From: Gammaproteobacteria bacterium | Lineage (GTDB): Bacteria; Pseudomonadota; Gammaproteobacteria; UBA9214 | Length of the DNA stretch: 15,170 bases | Assembly: GCA_003454335.1 (NCBI GenBank) | Contig: DMKK01000291.1 | Location: 3,182 to 18,351 of the forward strand | Direction of reading: 5' to 3' | Shown here: piece after piece, positions 1 to 7,394 of the stretch | Layout: each line of letters opens with the position of its first letter | Position numbering within the stretch: the stretch's first letter is position 1 | The notes under the pieces: model-generated | What the model was told of the DNA's origin: nothing | The model's input: only the letters and a program-made list of their open reading frames with translations | The model's database searches: none | Translations under genes and position numbers: made by a program

Positions 1-1
1 G

Positions 2-307
2 GTGATTGCGGGTGCCAGTGGTGTTGTCGGTGTGGATACCGGTCTGGTGCACCTTGCAGCGGCCCTGGGTACTCCCTGCGTCACCCTGTATGGTGCAACT
101 GATCCGGGTTTGATCGGTACGGTGGGGGAGGCACAGTTACATCTGCGGGCGGACTTTCCCTGCGCGCCCTGTCAGGAGCGTAAATGCAGTTTTCAGGGGG
201 GGGCGGAGGTGTTTCCGGCCTGCTATGGCAGTTTGCCACCTGCACGGGTCTGGCAGGCACTGGCTGCCAACATGGCCGGGGACGCTGCTGCAGGCGGGAC
301 GTCATGA
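2..307 (+). CDS. waaC: Lipopolysaccharide heptosyltransferase I, C-terminal part (5' end outside window)
   Basis: This is the last 101 codons of an ADP-heptose:LPS heptosyltransferase, a GT9 enzyme that adds the first L-glycero-D-manno-heptose to Kdo2-lipid A at the inner face of the inner membrane. The visible part carries the GT9 donor-site signature GVDTGLVHLAAALGTP followed by LYGATDPGLIG. It then has a cysteine cluster, CAPCQERKC with a later PACYG, which I recall as typical of Pseudomonas-type WaaC rather than enterobacterial WaaC. The reading frame is open at the left edge, so the real start lies upstream. The stop TGA at 305-307 overlaps the ATG of waaP by 4 bases (ATGA), implying translational coupling. 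WaaF is the main alternative, but the DTGLxHLAAAL and TDPGLIG forms and the waaP neighbour favour WaaC. Confidence 0.85.
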   Translation: MIAGASGVVGVDTGLVHLAAALGTPCVTLYGATDPGLIGTVGEAQLHLRADFPCAPCQERKCSFQGGAEVFPACYGSLPPARVWQALAANMAGDAAAGGTS

Positions 308-1134
308 TTGAACTTGACCCGGCCTTTGCCGCAGGGTTACCGGCGGATGTTGATCCGTTTGACTACATCATGCAGCTTGATGGCGAACTCTACCGGGATG
401 TTGCTAATCGTCGTACCCTGCGCTTTGAACAGCAGGGCCGGCGATATTTTCTCAAGGCGCATTACGGTGTTGGCTGGAAGGAGATTTTCAAGAATTTACT
501 GCAGCTGAAACTGCCGGTGGTCGGCGCGCGTAATGAATGGCTGGCTATTCAGCGGCTTGAGCAACTGGGCGTGGAAACCATGACGCTGGTTGGTCACGGG
601 CAGCGTGGCCGTAATCCGGCAACAAGGCAGTCCTTTGTCATTACCGAGGCACTGGAAGAGACGGCAAGCCTGGAAGATTTTTGCGGTGCCTGGGAGCAGG
701 ACCCGCCGGTTACCAGGGCCGGCATTCTGCTCAAGCGTGAACTGATTAACAGGATTGCGAAGATATCCCGCATCATGCACGGCAACGGTATCAATCACCG
801 GGACTATTATATCTGTCATTTTTTGCTGGATGTCTCCGGCGACGTGCTGGCAAAACCGCCGGATTCATTACGCCTGTCGTTGATAGACCTGCACCGGGTG
901 CAGTTACGCAGGCACACACCGGAACGCTGGATCGTCAAGGATGTTGGTGGCCTGTATTTTTCCAGCATGCGCATCGGTTTGACGCGGCGTGATGTCTACC
1001 GCTTCATGATCGCGTATCGAGGCAAACCGTTGCGGGCCACGCTGGCAGAAGATGCCAGATTCTGGAGTCGTTGCCGACTGCGTGCATACAGCCTGTATCA
1101 TTCCTTCTATCATGAACTCCCCGCCGCTGACTGA
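304..1134 (+). CDS. waaP: Lipopolysaccharide core heptose(I) kinase
   Basis: The product (276 aa; E. coli WaaP is about 265) is a Kdo/WaaP-family kinase that uses ATP to phosphorylate HepI of the inner core, a modification essential for outer-membrane integrity in Pseudomonas. Visible motifs are a candidate ATP-binding lysine in YFLKAHYGVGWKEI (K51), the catalytic loop INHRDYYICHFLLD (D167) and the metal-binding segment LIDLHRVQLR (D195). All key residues look intact. The ATG at 304 overlaps the waaC stop and is preceded by a purine-rich GGCGGGA. Reading could extend upstream to 184 in the same frame, but that would run through waaC and is unlikely. The 3' end overlaps the next kinase by 23 bases. 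In P. aeruginosa waaG lies between waaC and waaP; here it does not. Confidence 0.93.
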   Translation: MIELDPAFAAGLPADVDPFDYIMQLDGELYRDVANRRTLRFEQQGRRYFLKAHYGVGWKEIFKNLLQLKLPVVGARNEWLAIQRLEQLGVETMTLVGHGQRGRNPATRQSFVITEALEETASLEDFCGAWEQDPPVTRAGILLKRELINRIAKISRIMHGNGINHRDYYICHFLLDVSGDVLAKPPDSLRLSLIDLHRVQLRRHTPERWIVKDVGGLYFSSMRIGLTRRDVYRFMIAYRGKPLRATLAEDARFWSRCRLRAYSLYHSFYHELPAAD

Positions 1135-2593
1135 TACGCCGGTTTCTGTCGCTGCGCTGGTGCAAATGGGGCGCCGGCCCGGGCCGTTTGTGCTGGCGCT
1201 GGACGGACAGGCGGGCCCGGCAGCGTTGCTCGAGAGTCATGAAGTCGTGCGCGCCATTCCGGGCCGGCGGCTGGTGTGCCGCGGTGCATGGCAAGGGAAA
1301 GACGTCTTTATCAAGCTGTATCTTGACGGCGACAGGTATTGGCAGGAGGAGTGTCGCGGCTTGCAGGCCCTTGCGGCTAAAGGTATTGCGGCACCGGCTG
1401 TGTTGCATGCCGGGACGGCAGATCGTGGTGCCCTGCATATTATCGTGCTGCAGGCGATACAGCCGGCCAGGACACTGGAGGCGGTCTTGTCGCAGGCGCA
1501 TGAGGAGACTGCGCGTATTGCACTGTTGCAGCGTGCCGTCATCTGCATTGCCGGCCATCATTGTGCCGGCCTGGAGCAACGCGATATCCACCTGAATAAT
1601 TTTTTACTCGCGGGTGAACAGCTGTATACGCTGGACGGTGGCGGTATACACGCCAGTGGCGATGCGGAACTGTCGGTTACGCAGTCACGTGACAACCTGG
1701 CCCTGTTTTTTGCGGAACTCTATCCCGATGACGATGCGCTTGTTGACCGGGTCTTGCCCGCTTATCTGCAACGACGTTCATGGGACCGTGATGATTTTCC
1801 CCTGGCAACCTTGCGGCGGCGTATCAAGCACTTCAGGGACCGGCGCCTGCGGCGGTTCCTGAAGAAGGTGTTCCGGGATTGCAGTGCCTTTATATGTGAG
1901 CGCAGCTGGCGGACTTTCAAGGTGTATGACCGCGCCATCGCATCCACCGGGATGGTAGAGTTTCTGGCTGATCCGGATGCCAGTCTGCAGCACGCAGATG
2001 CGCAGTACCTGAAGCAGGGTAATACCTGTACACTTTGGGTGACCCGGGTGGATGGCCGGCAGCTGGTGGTAAAGCGTTATAATATCAAGAGCTTGAGGCA
2101 TAGGCTCGGGCGGGCGGTCCGCAAGACGCGTGCGGCTGTGTCGTGGCGGAATGCCCACCGCTTGTGGATGTACGGTATCCTCACGGCCCGGCCGGTTGCA
2201 CTGCTCGAGGAGCGCTGGGGACCGCTGCGTGGTCGGGCCTGGTACATAAGCGAATTCGTTGCGGGAGATGACGCGGGCACATTGTGCACAGCGACCTTGA
2301 GGGACCAGGCAGGTATCGAGGCCGCCGGGCAACAGGTCACCGGTTTGCTGGCACAATTGGCGCTTTCCAGTCTCAGCCACGGGGATATGAAGGCAACAAA
2401 TTTTATCCTGTCGGAGCAGGGTGCCGTGGTGATCGACCTTGACGCCATGCGGAGGCATGTGGCGCCGGAAAGTTTTCGCCGGGCACAACGCCGTGACCTG
2501 GCGCGTTTCATGCGCAACTGGGAAGACTGTCCCGAGACCAAGACAATGTTTACTGAAATGATGCGTGCAAAAAACCTGGTAACTGACTCATGA
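1112..2593 (+). CDS. Tandem (fused) two-domain LPS kinase, PA5006-like
   Basis: The 493-residue product contains two protein-kinase-like domains of the Kdo/WaaP class in one chain. Domain 1 (about residues 40-240) has VFIKLY (K68), the catalytic loop EQRDIHLNNFLL (D158, N163) and a DFG-like LDGGG (D175). A very basic linker of RRIKHFRDRRLRRFLKK type spans about residues 236-252. Domain 2 (about 300-480) has LVVKRYN (K321), the loop LSHGDMKATNFIL (D425, N430) and VIDLD (D442). Both domains therefore look catalytically competent. P. aeruginosa PA5006, from memory, is of similar length and also sits before wapO. The substrate is probably a core heptose but cannot be read from sequence. I chose ATG 1112 because an earlier in-frame start at 1052 would lie deeper inside waaP; neither has a clear ribosome site, so coupling to waaP is likely. 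The stop overlaps the next ATG by 4 bases. Confidence 0.85.
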   Translation: MNSPPLTDTPVSVAALVQMGRRPGPFVLALDGQAGPAALLESHEVVRAIPGRRLVCRGAWQGKDVFIKLYLDGDRYWQEECRGLQALAAKGIAAPAVLHAGTADRGALHIIVLQAIQPARTLEAVLSQAHEETARIALLQRAVICIAGHHCAGLEQRDIHLNNFLLAGEQLYTLDGGGIHASGDAELSVTQSRDNLALFFAELYPDDDALVDRVLPAYLQRRSWDRDDFPLATLRRRIKHFRDRRLRRFLKKVFRDCSAFICERSWRTFKVYDRAIASTGMVEFLADPDASLQHADAQYLKQGNTCTLWVTRVDGRQLVVKRYNIKSLRHRLGRAVRKTRAAVSWRNAHRLWMYGILTARPVALLEERWGPLRGRAWYISEFVAGDDAGTLCTATLRDQAGIEAAGQQVTGLLAQLALSSLSHGDMKATNFILSEQGAVVIDLDAMRRHVAPESFRRAQRRDLARFMRNWEDCPETKTMFTEMMRAKNLVTDS

Positions 2594-4317
2594 ATATTCT
2601 CGGGGTTTCCGGCGCCGTTGGCCATGATGCCTCTGCGGCACTGTTTGTCGATGGACAACTGGTAGCGGCAGTCGAGGAGGAGCGTTTCCTGCGCGACAAG
2701 CACGCCAAGGGAAAATTTCCGCTGGAGTCGAGTCGCTACTGTCTTGAATTTGCCGGGTTGCAACCAGGTGACATTGACCTGGTCGCTTTCCCCTACGCAC
2801 CGATCAGTCTGCTGTCGCCTGCCCGCTGGCATTATGCACGACGTTACTGGTATGCACCGGATCGTGCCCTGTACGCCATCTTCAACGGTAACCGGCGCTA
2901 TCGCCGCAATGTCCGCGGTGTTATGGAGATGCTGCAAAAACTCGGTGTAAAAGACGGCCAGTCAAAGTTCCGTCCGGTCGAACATCATCTCGCGCATGCC
3001 AGCAGTGCCTATCACTTAAGTGGTTTCAGCGAGAAAACAGCCATTCTGGGTATTGATGGCAAGGGTGAGTATGCAACCACCTTTTTTGGCTACGGCGAAC
3101 ATGGCCGTATCCATAAAATAAAGGAATTCTATGATCCTGATTCACTTGGCGGGATGTATGGCGCGCTGACCGAGTATCTCGGCTTTGACATGCTGGATGG
3201 CGAGTTCAAGGTCATGGGCATGGCGCCCTATGGCGATCCGGACAAGCATGATTTCTCACGACTGATCCGTTATGACAACAAGGGTTTTAGTGTTGATACG
3301 CACCTTGTGAATGTGATCGGCATGCGCCGCTACAAGGAGCATGGCCGGGGGTTCTATTTCAGCCCCGAACTGGTGGACTGGCTGGGGCCAAAGCGCCAGG
3401 GTGATGAGATCGATGATCCCTATATTGATTATGCTGCGAGTATTCAGCGCCTGCTGGAGAAGGTTTCGCTGGGTCTTGTCGACCACTACCTGGGTGGCAT
3501 CCTCAAGGAAACCGGCAAGCTGTGTTATGCCGGTGGTGTGGCGCTGAATGTGAAACTGAATCAGCGCATCATCGCCATGCCGGATGTAAAGGAGTTGTTT
3601 GTGCAGCCAGCTGCCAGTGATGCCGGGACGGCGATTGGTGCGGCCTCTTATATTGCCAACGAGTCGGGCGAGTCACTCGGAAAAATGGAGCACGCCTACC
3701 TGGGGCCCGCCTATACCAATGAGCAGTGTATTGCCGCCTGCGAGGCCAGTGAGCACCAGCCCGTGTGGGAAATGCTGGAGAATGCGCCGGAGCGCGGTGC
3801 AGAGCTGCTGGCAGCCGGTAACCCGGTCGCCTGGTTCCAGGGGCGCATGGAATTCGGACCGCGGGCGCTTGGCAATCGCAGCATTCTCGGGGATCCCTCC
3901 ACGCGAGCCATTGCCGATCGTATTAACGAGCAGATCAAGTACCGTGAACGCTGGCGTCCCTTTTGTCCCAGTATTCTGGACCGGGTTGCGGAAGATATCC
4001 TGCAGACGGACCATCCGTCTCCCTATATGACGTTTACCTTTGATGTTGCCGAGTCATGGAAGTCACGCATACCCGAGGTGGTTCATGAAGACGGTACGGC
4101 ACGTGCGCAGATTGTTACCCGGGACATCAATCCGCGTTATTACACGCTGATCGAGGAACTGGAAAAGCGTACCGGCAATGCAGTGGTACTGAATACCTCC
4201 CTGAACCGCCGTGGCGAACCCATGGTGTGTTCACCGGCAGATGCGCTCAATATGTTCTATGGATCAGATCTTGAATACCTGATTATGGAGGATGTGCTGG
4301 TCAGGAAGGCGGCCTGA
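2590..4317 (+). CDS. wapO: O-carbamoyltransferase, NodU/CmcH family (WapO-like)
   Basis: This complete 575-residue protein belongs to the NodU/CmcH/TobZ family, which makes carbamoyl-AMP from carbamoyl phosphate and ATP and then transfers the carbamoyl group to a sugar hydroxyl. The N-terminal Kae1-like domain starts NILGVSGAVGHDASAALF, has EEERF near residue 30 and the metal-binding VEHHLAHASSAYH (H132, H133, H136), then GEFKVMGMAPYGD (about 204-216). The C-terminal YrdC-like domain has GRMEFGPRALGNRSILGDP (418-436), RERWRPFCPSIL and LNTSLNRRGEPMV. Length matches P. aeruginosa WapO (about 585), which carbamoylates O7 of HepII in the core. Position after the double kinase supports the same role. 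The ATG overlaps the previous stop (ATGA), so translation is coupled. The family is certain; the heptose acceptor is inferred from context. Confidence 0.92.
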   Translation: MNILGVSGAVGHDASAALFVDGQLVAAVEEERFLRDKHAKGKFPLESSRYCLEFAGLQPGDIDLVAFPYAPISLLSPARWHYARRYWYAPDRALYAIFNGNRRYRRNVRGVMEMLQKLGVKDGQSKFRPVEHHLAHASSAYHLSGFSEKTAILGIDGKGEYATTFFGYGEHGRIHKIKEFYDPDSLGGMYGALTEYLGFDMLDGEFKVMGMAPYGDPDKHDFSRLIRYDNKGFSVDTHLVNVIGMRRYKEHGRGFYFSPELVDWLGPKRQGDEIDDPYIDYAASIQRLLEKVSLGLVDHYLGGILKETGKLCYAGGVALNVKLNQRIIAMPDVKELFVQPAASDAGTAIGAASYIANESGESLGKMEHAYLGPAYTNEQCIAACEASEHQPVWEMLENAPERGAELLAAGNPVAWFQGRMEFGPRALGNRSILGDPSTRAIADRINEQIKYRERWRPFCPSILDRVAEDILQTDHPSPYMTFTFDVAESWKSRIPEVVHEDGTARAQIVTRDINPRYYTLIEELEKRTGNAVVLNTSLNRRGEPMVCSPADALNMFYGSDLEYLIMEDVLVRKAA

Positions 4318-4344
4318 TGCATGCTGGCCGGTGAGTTGCTTCCC

Positions 4345-4364
4345 GTTACCGGTGCTCAGGTAAC
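4345..4364. terminator. Possible weak hairpin between convergent genes
   Basis: GTTACC and GGTAAC form a perfect 6-bp stem around an 8-base loop in the 69-bp gap between the convergent carbamoyltransferase and sulfotransferase genes. There is no adjacent T tract on either strand, so a Rho-independent terminator is not well supported. It is the only obvious structure in this gap. Confidence 0.2.
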
Positions 4365-4386
4365 CGCTGCTGCCCTGGTGTCGGGC

Positions 4387-5226
4387 TTACTGCTCCCAGA
4401 GTCGATTGATTTCGTTCTGATAGACCAGCTTGTTATTCAGCTTCCTGGTCTTGCTTGACAGTATGAAGGGCGCCAGCCATTCCGACCTGTAAAACCAGCG
4501 GTTGTCGTACCTGATCGTCCGGTTTTTTTCAGGCTGGTCACGCATGCGATTACCGTGAACAATGTGGCATCCTTCAGGGGCAAGATTCAGCATGCCGGGC
4601 TCGTATGACAATCCCAGCCATGCGGACAATGCGGGCACGAGTTTATCGGGAAACAGGCTTAGTTCTTCGTATCCAAGTCTGAAGTACGGCCTGTTGCCGG
4701 TCTCCAGGTACTGGCTCATTTCCAGGTTGCCGCGGTACCATTTCCGCAGATGTATTGTTGCTTTGCGCATTTTGCGCTTCTTGTTATCCCTAAAGGCTCT
4801 GTCTATCCTTGAAATGCAGTATGCACGGACATCCCTGGTGATGTGAACCGGTACAAAGTCGATGCCCGGTACGTCTGCAAGATTCTTTAAATAAGACAGG
4901 CTCTTCGAACTGTCCACCATAATCCTGTCCGGCCCGAATTGTTCCAGAAACACGTCTCGAACAATATTGTAACGTTGATTTATATGCTCACCATGTCTGG
5001 CATCAAGACGCTTGGAAACCTCTCCCCAGAAGGCGCAATCCTTTACTTTTACACCGCAGCTGCAGTTTTCCTCGAGTCTCTCAGATAAATATAAACCGTG
5101 TTTTTTCTGTTTTAACAGCTGGAATATTTCACCAAGGCCGACAAGGTTTGAATGTCCGCCCAGGATAATATTCAGCAATGTGGTTCCGGAGTTTTGTGAA
5201 CCTGCAATATAAATTATCTTGTTCAT
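4387..5226 (-). CDS. PAPS-dependent sulfotransferase (Sulfotransfer_3-like)
   Basis: The 279-residue product is predicted to transfer sulfate from PAPS to an acceptor hydroxyl or amine, presumably a sugar given the locus. The 5'-phosphosulfate loop is IIYIAGSQNSGTTLL (residues 4-18) and the 3'-phosphate-binding segment is VHITRDVRAYCISR (127-140). Other group-typical marks are the cysteine motif ENCSCGVKVKDCAFW (C55, C57, C64), VDSSKS (104-109) and HIVHGNRMR (221-229). The ATG at 5226 puts the phosphosulfate loop right at the N terminus, as usual; an in-frame ATG at 5244 adds six residues, and neither has a convincing ribosome site. It is read opposite to both neighbours. It looks AT-richer than the core genes: 25 of 60 bases are G or C in 5041-5100, against 38 of 60 in 2221-2280. 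This fits acquisition. The acceptor is unknown. Confidence 0.8.
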   Translation of the reverse strand: MNKIIYIAGSQNSGTTLLNIILGGHSNLVGLGEIFQLLKQKKHGLYLSERLEENCSCGVKVKDCAFWGEVSKRLDARHGEHINQRYNIVRDVFLEQFGPDRIMVDSSKSLSYLKNLADVPGIDFVPVHITRDVRAYCISRIDRAFRDNKKRKMRKATIHLRKWYRGNLEMSQYLETGNRPYFRLGYEELSLFPDKLVPALSAWLGLSYEPGMLNLAPEGCHIVHGNRMRDQPEKNRTIRYDNRWFYRSEWLAPFILSSKTRKLNNKLVYQNEINRLWEQ

Positions 5227-5376
5227 CGATAAGGCGAACGTCATTATGGCTTGCAATGAGCGTATTCTAGCAGAGATTAAGATCCGGATATTCCCGGGCC
5301 CCGGGGTGTTCTGATCAGACCGTCGGTGCTGATGAACGGGAAACAACAGGCCGTGTGATGTTATATTTGTGAAGCG

Positions 5377-6216
5377 ATGACAAGACAGCAAGCGAAAACA
5401 ACTGCACGCAGAATAATTCAGCAATGCCGGCAAACAAGCTGGCGTCTTCGGTCATTGCCGGATTTCATTATTATTGGTGCCCAGAAGTCAGGAACCACCA
5501 GTCTGTATTCCTGCCTGGGCCAGCATCCACAGATTTTTCCACCGGACCGGAAAGAAATCCATTATTTCGACGGGGGGCGCCACCCTGGAACAGATAATTA
5601 TGAAAAGGGAGAAAAGTGGTATCGTGCCCACTTCCCGCTCAGGATGAGTATGAGTGACGGGGACAGGGCATTCGAGGCATCTCCGCTTTACATGTTTAAC
5701 CCGCTTGTTCCGGAAAGAATCTTTAATTTACTCCCCAGGGCAAGGTTGATCGCTATTCTGAGAAATCCGACTGAGCGGGCTATATCACATTATTTTCACG
5801 AAAAGCGTAAAGGCCGCGAGTCGTTACCCATTATGGAGGCCATGTTGCAGGAGGAGCAACGACTGGCATCTGCAATTGCCTGTAAAGATTACGGCAGTAC
5901 TGACTTCAGGCATTTCTCGTACAAACTCCGTGGCATGTACCGGCAACAGCTGGAGGGATTCTTCCGGTATTTTTCCAGGCAGCAAGTGCTGGTTCTTGGC
6001 AGTGACGAGTTTTTTGGCAAACCGGATGAAACGCTGGAAAAGGTTTTTGAGTTTGTGGGAGTTGATGCAGGATTCAGGGCTGCAACAACAAGGCTGAGAA
6101 ATGTGGGTACCAACAAAAGCGAGATCAGTCCGGATGTCTACGACTATCTGAATGATTATTTTTTACCTCATAACGAGGCGCTGTACGAATTGCTGGGCGA
6201 ACGTTACGAGTGGTGA
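5377..6216 (+). CDS. PAPS-dependent sulfotransferase (heparan-sulfotransferase-like, Sulfotransfer_1)
   Basis: The 279-residue product resembles the bacterial members of the heparan sulfate N-/3-O-sulfotransferase group. The phosphosulfate loop is DFIIIGAQKSGTTSLYSCL (29-47, K37), followed by KEIHYFD (59-65), the usual substrate/PAPS contact region. The 3'-phosphate site is RLIAILRNPTERAISHYF (123-140; R129, S137). The C terminus ends LPHNEALYELLGERYEW, the family's normal ending, so the gene is complete. It is clearly a different subfamily from the sulfotransferase read the other way 150 bp upstream. A glycosyltransferase follows 51 bp downstream, suggesting that one enzyme adds a sugar and the other sulfates it. 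The start at 5377 has only a weak GAAG upstream. A polysaccharide or core sugar is the likely acceptor, but this is inference. Confidence 0.85.
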   Translation: MTRQQAKTTARRIIQQCRQTSWRLRSLPDFIIIGAQKSGTTSLYSCLGQHPQIFPPDRKEIHYFDGGRHPGTDNYEKGEKWYRAHFPLRMSMSDGDRAFEASPLYMFNPLVPERIFNLLPRARLIAILRNPTERAISHYFHEKRKGRESLPIMEAMLQEEQRLASAIACKDYGSTDFRHFSYKLRGMYRQQLEGFFRYFSRQQVLVLGSDEFFGKPDETLEKVFEFVGVDAGFRAATTRLRNVGTNKSEISPDVYDYLNDYFLPHNEALYELLGERYEW

Positions 6217-6255
6217 GCAATTGCCGGTTTACGTGCCAATGATTTTCGATTCAGC

Positions 6256-6262
6256 GAGGTGG
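6256..6262 (+). promoter_or_regulatory. Ribosome-binding site that selects a TTG start
   Basis: GAGGTGG is a strong Shine-Dalgarno match ending 5 bases before TTG at 6268. The in-frame GTG at 6259 lies inside this site and so is a poor start. The TTG start also gives a standard N terminus (MKLLIVS) that opens the first beta strand of a GT-B fold. Confidence 0.7.
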
Positions 6263-6267
6263 CTATT

Positions 6268-7227
6268 TTGAAGTTGTTGATTGTTTCAAGAGAGGAGCGT
6301 GCCTCTTCCCTTGATACCCTGTTCAATGGTATTGCAAAACACCTTGATACCAGAATCATCAAGCTGACGAAGACACAGAGGAATGATTTTACCAATACTG
6401 TCAATCAGCTGGGTCATGAGAACTATGACCGGGTAATGATCGATGTGCCACTTACCCGGATTGGCAAGCATTACAAGGTGCTCAGGAAGGTTTCAGGGCT
6501 GATATTATACGAGCAGGATGCGTGGATGGAGTTCTCGGAACACAGTAAGTATCGCAACAAGTTTATAAAAAGATATCGTTCTATCGGTCCCTGTCGCCTG
6601 ATCCTGACGGGGTATTATATTGGTGAGAGGGTTCGGTCTGCAGGTCTGGATGTGGTTGCCATTCCCAAGTCCTATGACGAAAATCATTTGCGCAACCTGC
6701 ACATTGACCGGGATATTGAGCTTGGATATATAGGTCGGATCAAGACCAGGGTTTACCGTGACCGCCGCCCTTTTCTTGAAAAACTGGTGGCGGAGCATGA
6801 TTTGCAAATGCTGAGAACGGAGCCGGGTGAGGAATATCTCCGGACCCTGAATCGTATAAAAATATTTGTCAGTGCGGACATCGGCTTCCGTGAGTACATG
6901 GCAAAGAATTTTGAGGCGATGGCCTGTGGTTGCATGCTGTTCGCCTGCAGACAGGGTGGACAGGAAGAGGAGCGACTGGGATTCCGGCATATGGAAAATG
7001 TGGTTCTGTATGACGATATGGATGATGCGCAAGGCAAGCTGGCTATGCTCAGGGATAACCCGGGCCTGGTCGCAGCGGTGGCGAGGAAAGGCGAGGAACT
7101 GGTGCGTGAGCGCCACACCATGGGGTCAAGGGTAAAACCGTATGTAGAAGCCATTACGGCCGAGATAATGCCCGTGCAGGCCCTGCAAAGGCCACCTTCC
7201 CGATGGCGCAGGTTCTTCGGGGGCTAG
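6268..7227 (+). CDS. Glycosyltransferase, CgeB-like/GT4-type
   Basis: The 319-residue protein has a GT-B-like layout: an N-terminal half beginning MKLLIVSREER with later strands such as DRVMIDV and GLILYEQDAW, and a C-terminal half with ELGYIGRI (151-158), IFVSADIG (199-206) and the donor-site segment KNFEAMACGCMLFACRQG (213-230, E216). The last segment is characteristic of CgeB-like and related GT4 enzymes that take nucleotide sugars. Membrane segments and a signal peptide are absent, fitting a cytoplasmic enzyme working on the core before MsbA. The TTG start is supported by the Shine-Dalgarno at 6256-6262. It lies 51 bp after the second sulfotransferase, probably in the same transcript. The sugar added cannot be told from sequence, and I see no specific match to a named Waa or Wap transferase. 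Confidence 0.72.
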   Translation: MKLLIVSREERASSLDTLFNGIAKHLDTRIIKLTKTQRNDFTNTVNQLGHENYDRVMIDVPLTRIGKHYKVLRKVSGLILYEQDAWMEFSEHSKYRNKFIKRYRSIGPCRLILTGYYIGERVRSAGLDVVAIPKSYDENHLRNLHIDRDIELGYIGRIKTRVYRDRRPFLEKLVAEHDLQMLRTEPGEEYLRTLNRIKIFVSADIGFREYMAKNFEAMACGCMLFACRQGGQEEERLGFRHMENVVLYDDMDDAQGKLAMLRDNPGLVAAVARKGEELVRERHTMGSRVKPYVEAITAEIMPVQALQRPPSRWRRFFGG

Positions 7228-7273
7228 TGCAGTACAGGAGTACGCTGAGGGTAGAGGATATTGGTTAATTCGT

Positions 7274-7363
7274 GATGGGTGCGTCGCTGTGCTCCTTCAC
7301 CCATCCTACAAAAAACCGTAGCTCTTCGTAGGATGGGTGAAGGAGCGCAGCGACGCACCCATC
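7274..7363. repeat. 36-bp near-perfect inverted repeat (REP/MITE-like element)
   Basis: The left arm 7274-7309 and right arm 7328-7363 are reverse complements at 35 of 36 positions (single mismatch at 7291/7346 region), around an 18-base loop. The right arm begins GTAGGATGGGTGAAGGAGCG and ends GACGCACCCATC. This resembles the abundant GTAGGATGGGT-type intergenic palindromes of many proteobacterial genomes. It sits in the 167-bp space between two convergent genes, where such elements are often found, and could also terminate transcription from both sides. No transposase or flanking target duplication is seen. Confidence 0.85.
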
Positions 7364-7394
7364 GATGGGCTTGATTCGGCGGGGTGGCAGTGAT

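Noticed and set aside
1004..1591. Minus-strand 195-codon open frame across the waaP/kinase junction
   Set aside because: It spans two confident overlapping plus-strand genes and has no recognisable content.
1778..2937. Long minus-strand open frames (1778-2488 and 2077-2937) antisense to the double kinase and carbamoyltransferase
   Set aside because: They lie opposite strongly conserved kinase and carbamoyltransferase genes, show no recognisable motifs and are low-complexity basic/Cys/Ser-rich, as expected of GC-rich antisense frames.
5293..5306. GC-rich palindromic run CCCGGGCCCCGGGG between the divergent sulfotransferases as a terminator
   Set aside because: It lies upstream of both genes rather than after one and has no T tract; a chance GC-rich palindrome or unknown operator is as likely.
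5227..5433. Upstream extension of the first sulfotransferase to 5433
   Set aside because: The extra residues precede the PAPS loop, have no conserved character and would overlap the start of the divergent sulfotransferase at 5377.
6259..6267. GTG at 6259 as start of the CgeB-like glycosyltransferase
   Set aside because: The GTG is part of the Shine-Dalgarno GAGGTGG; TTG 6268 has correct spacing and gives a typical N terminus.
7274..7363. CRISPR array or insertion-sequence end
   Set aside because: There is one inverted pair only, with no regular spacers, no transposase and no visible target-site duplication.
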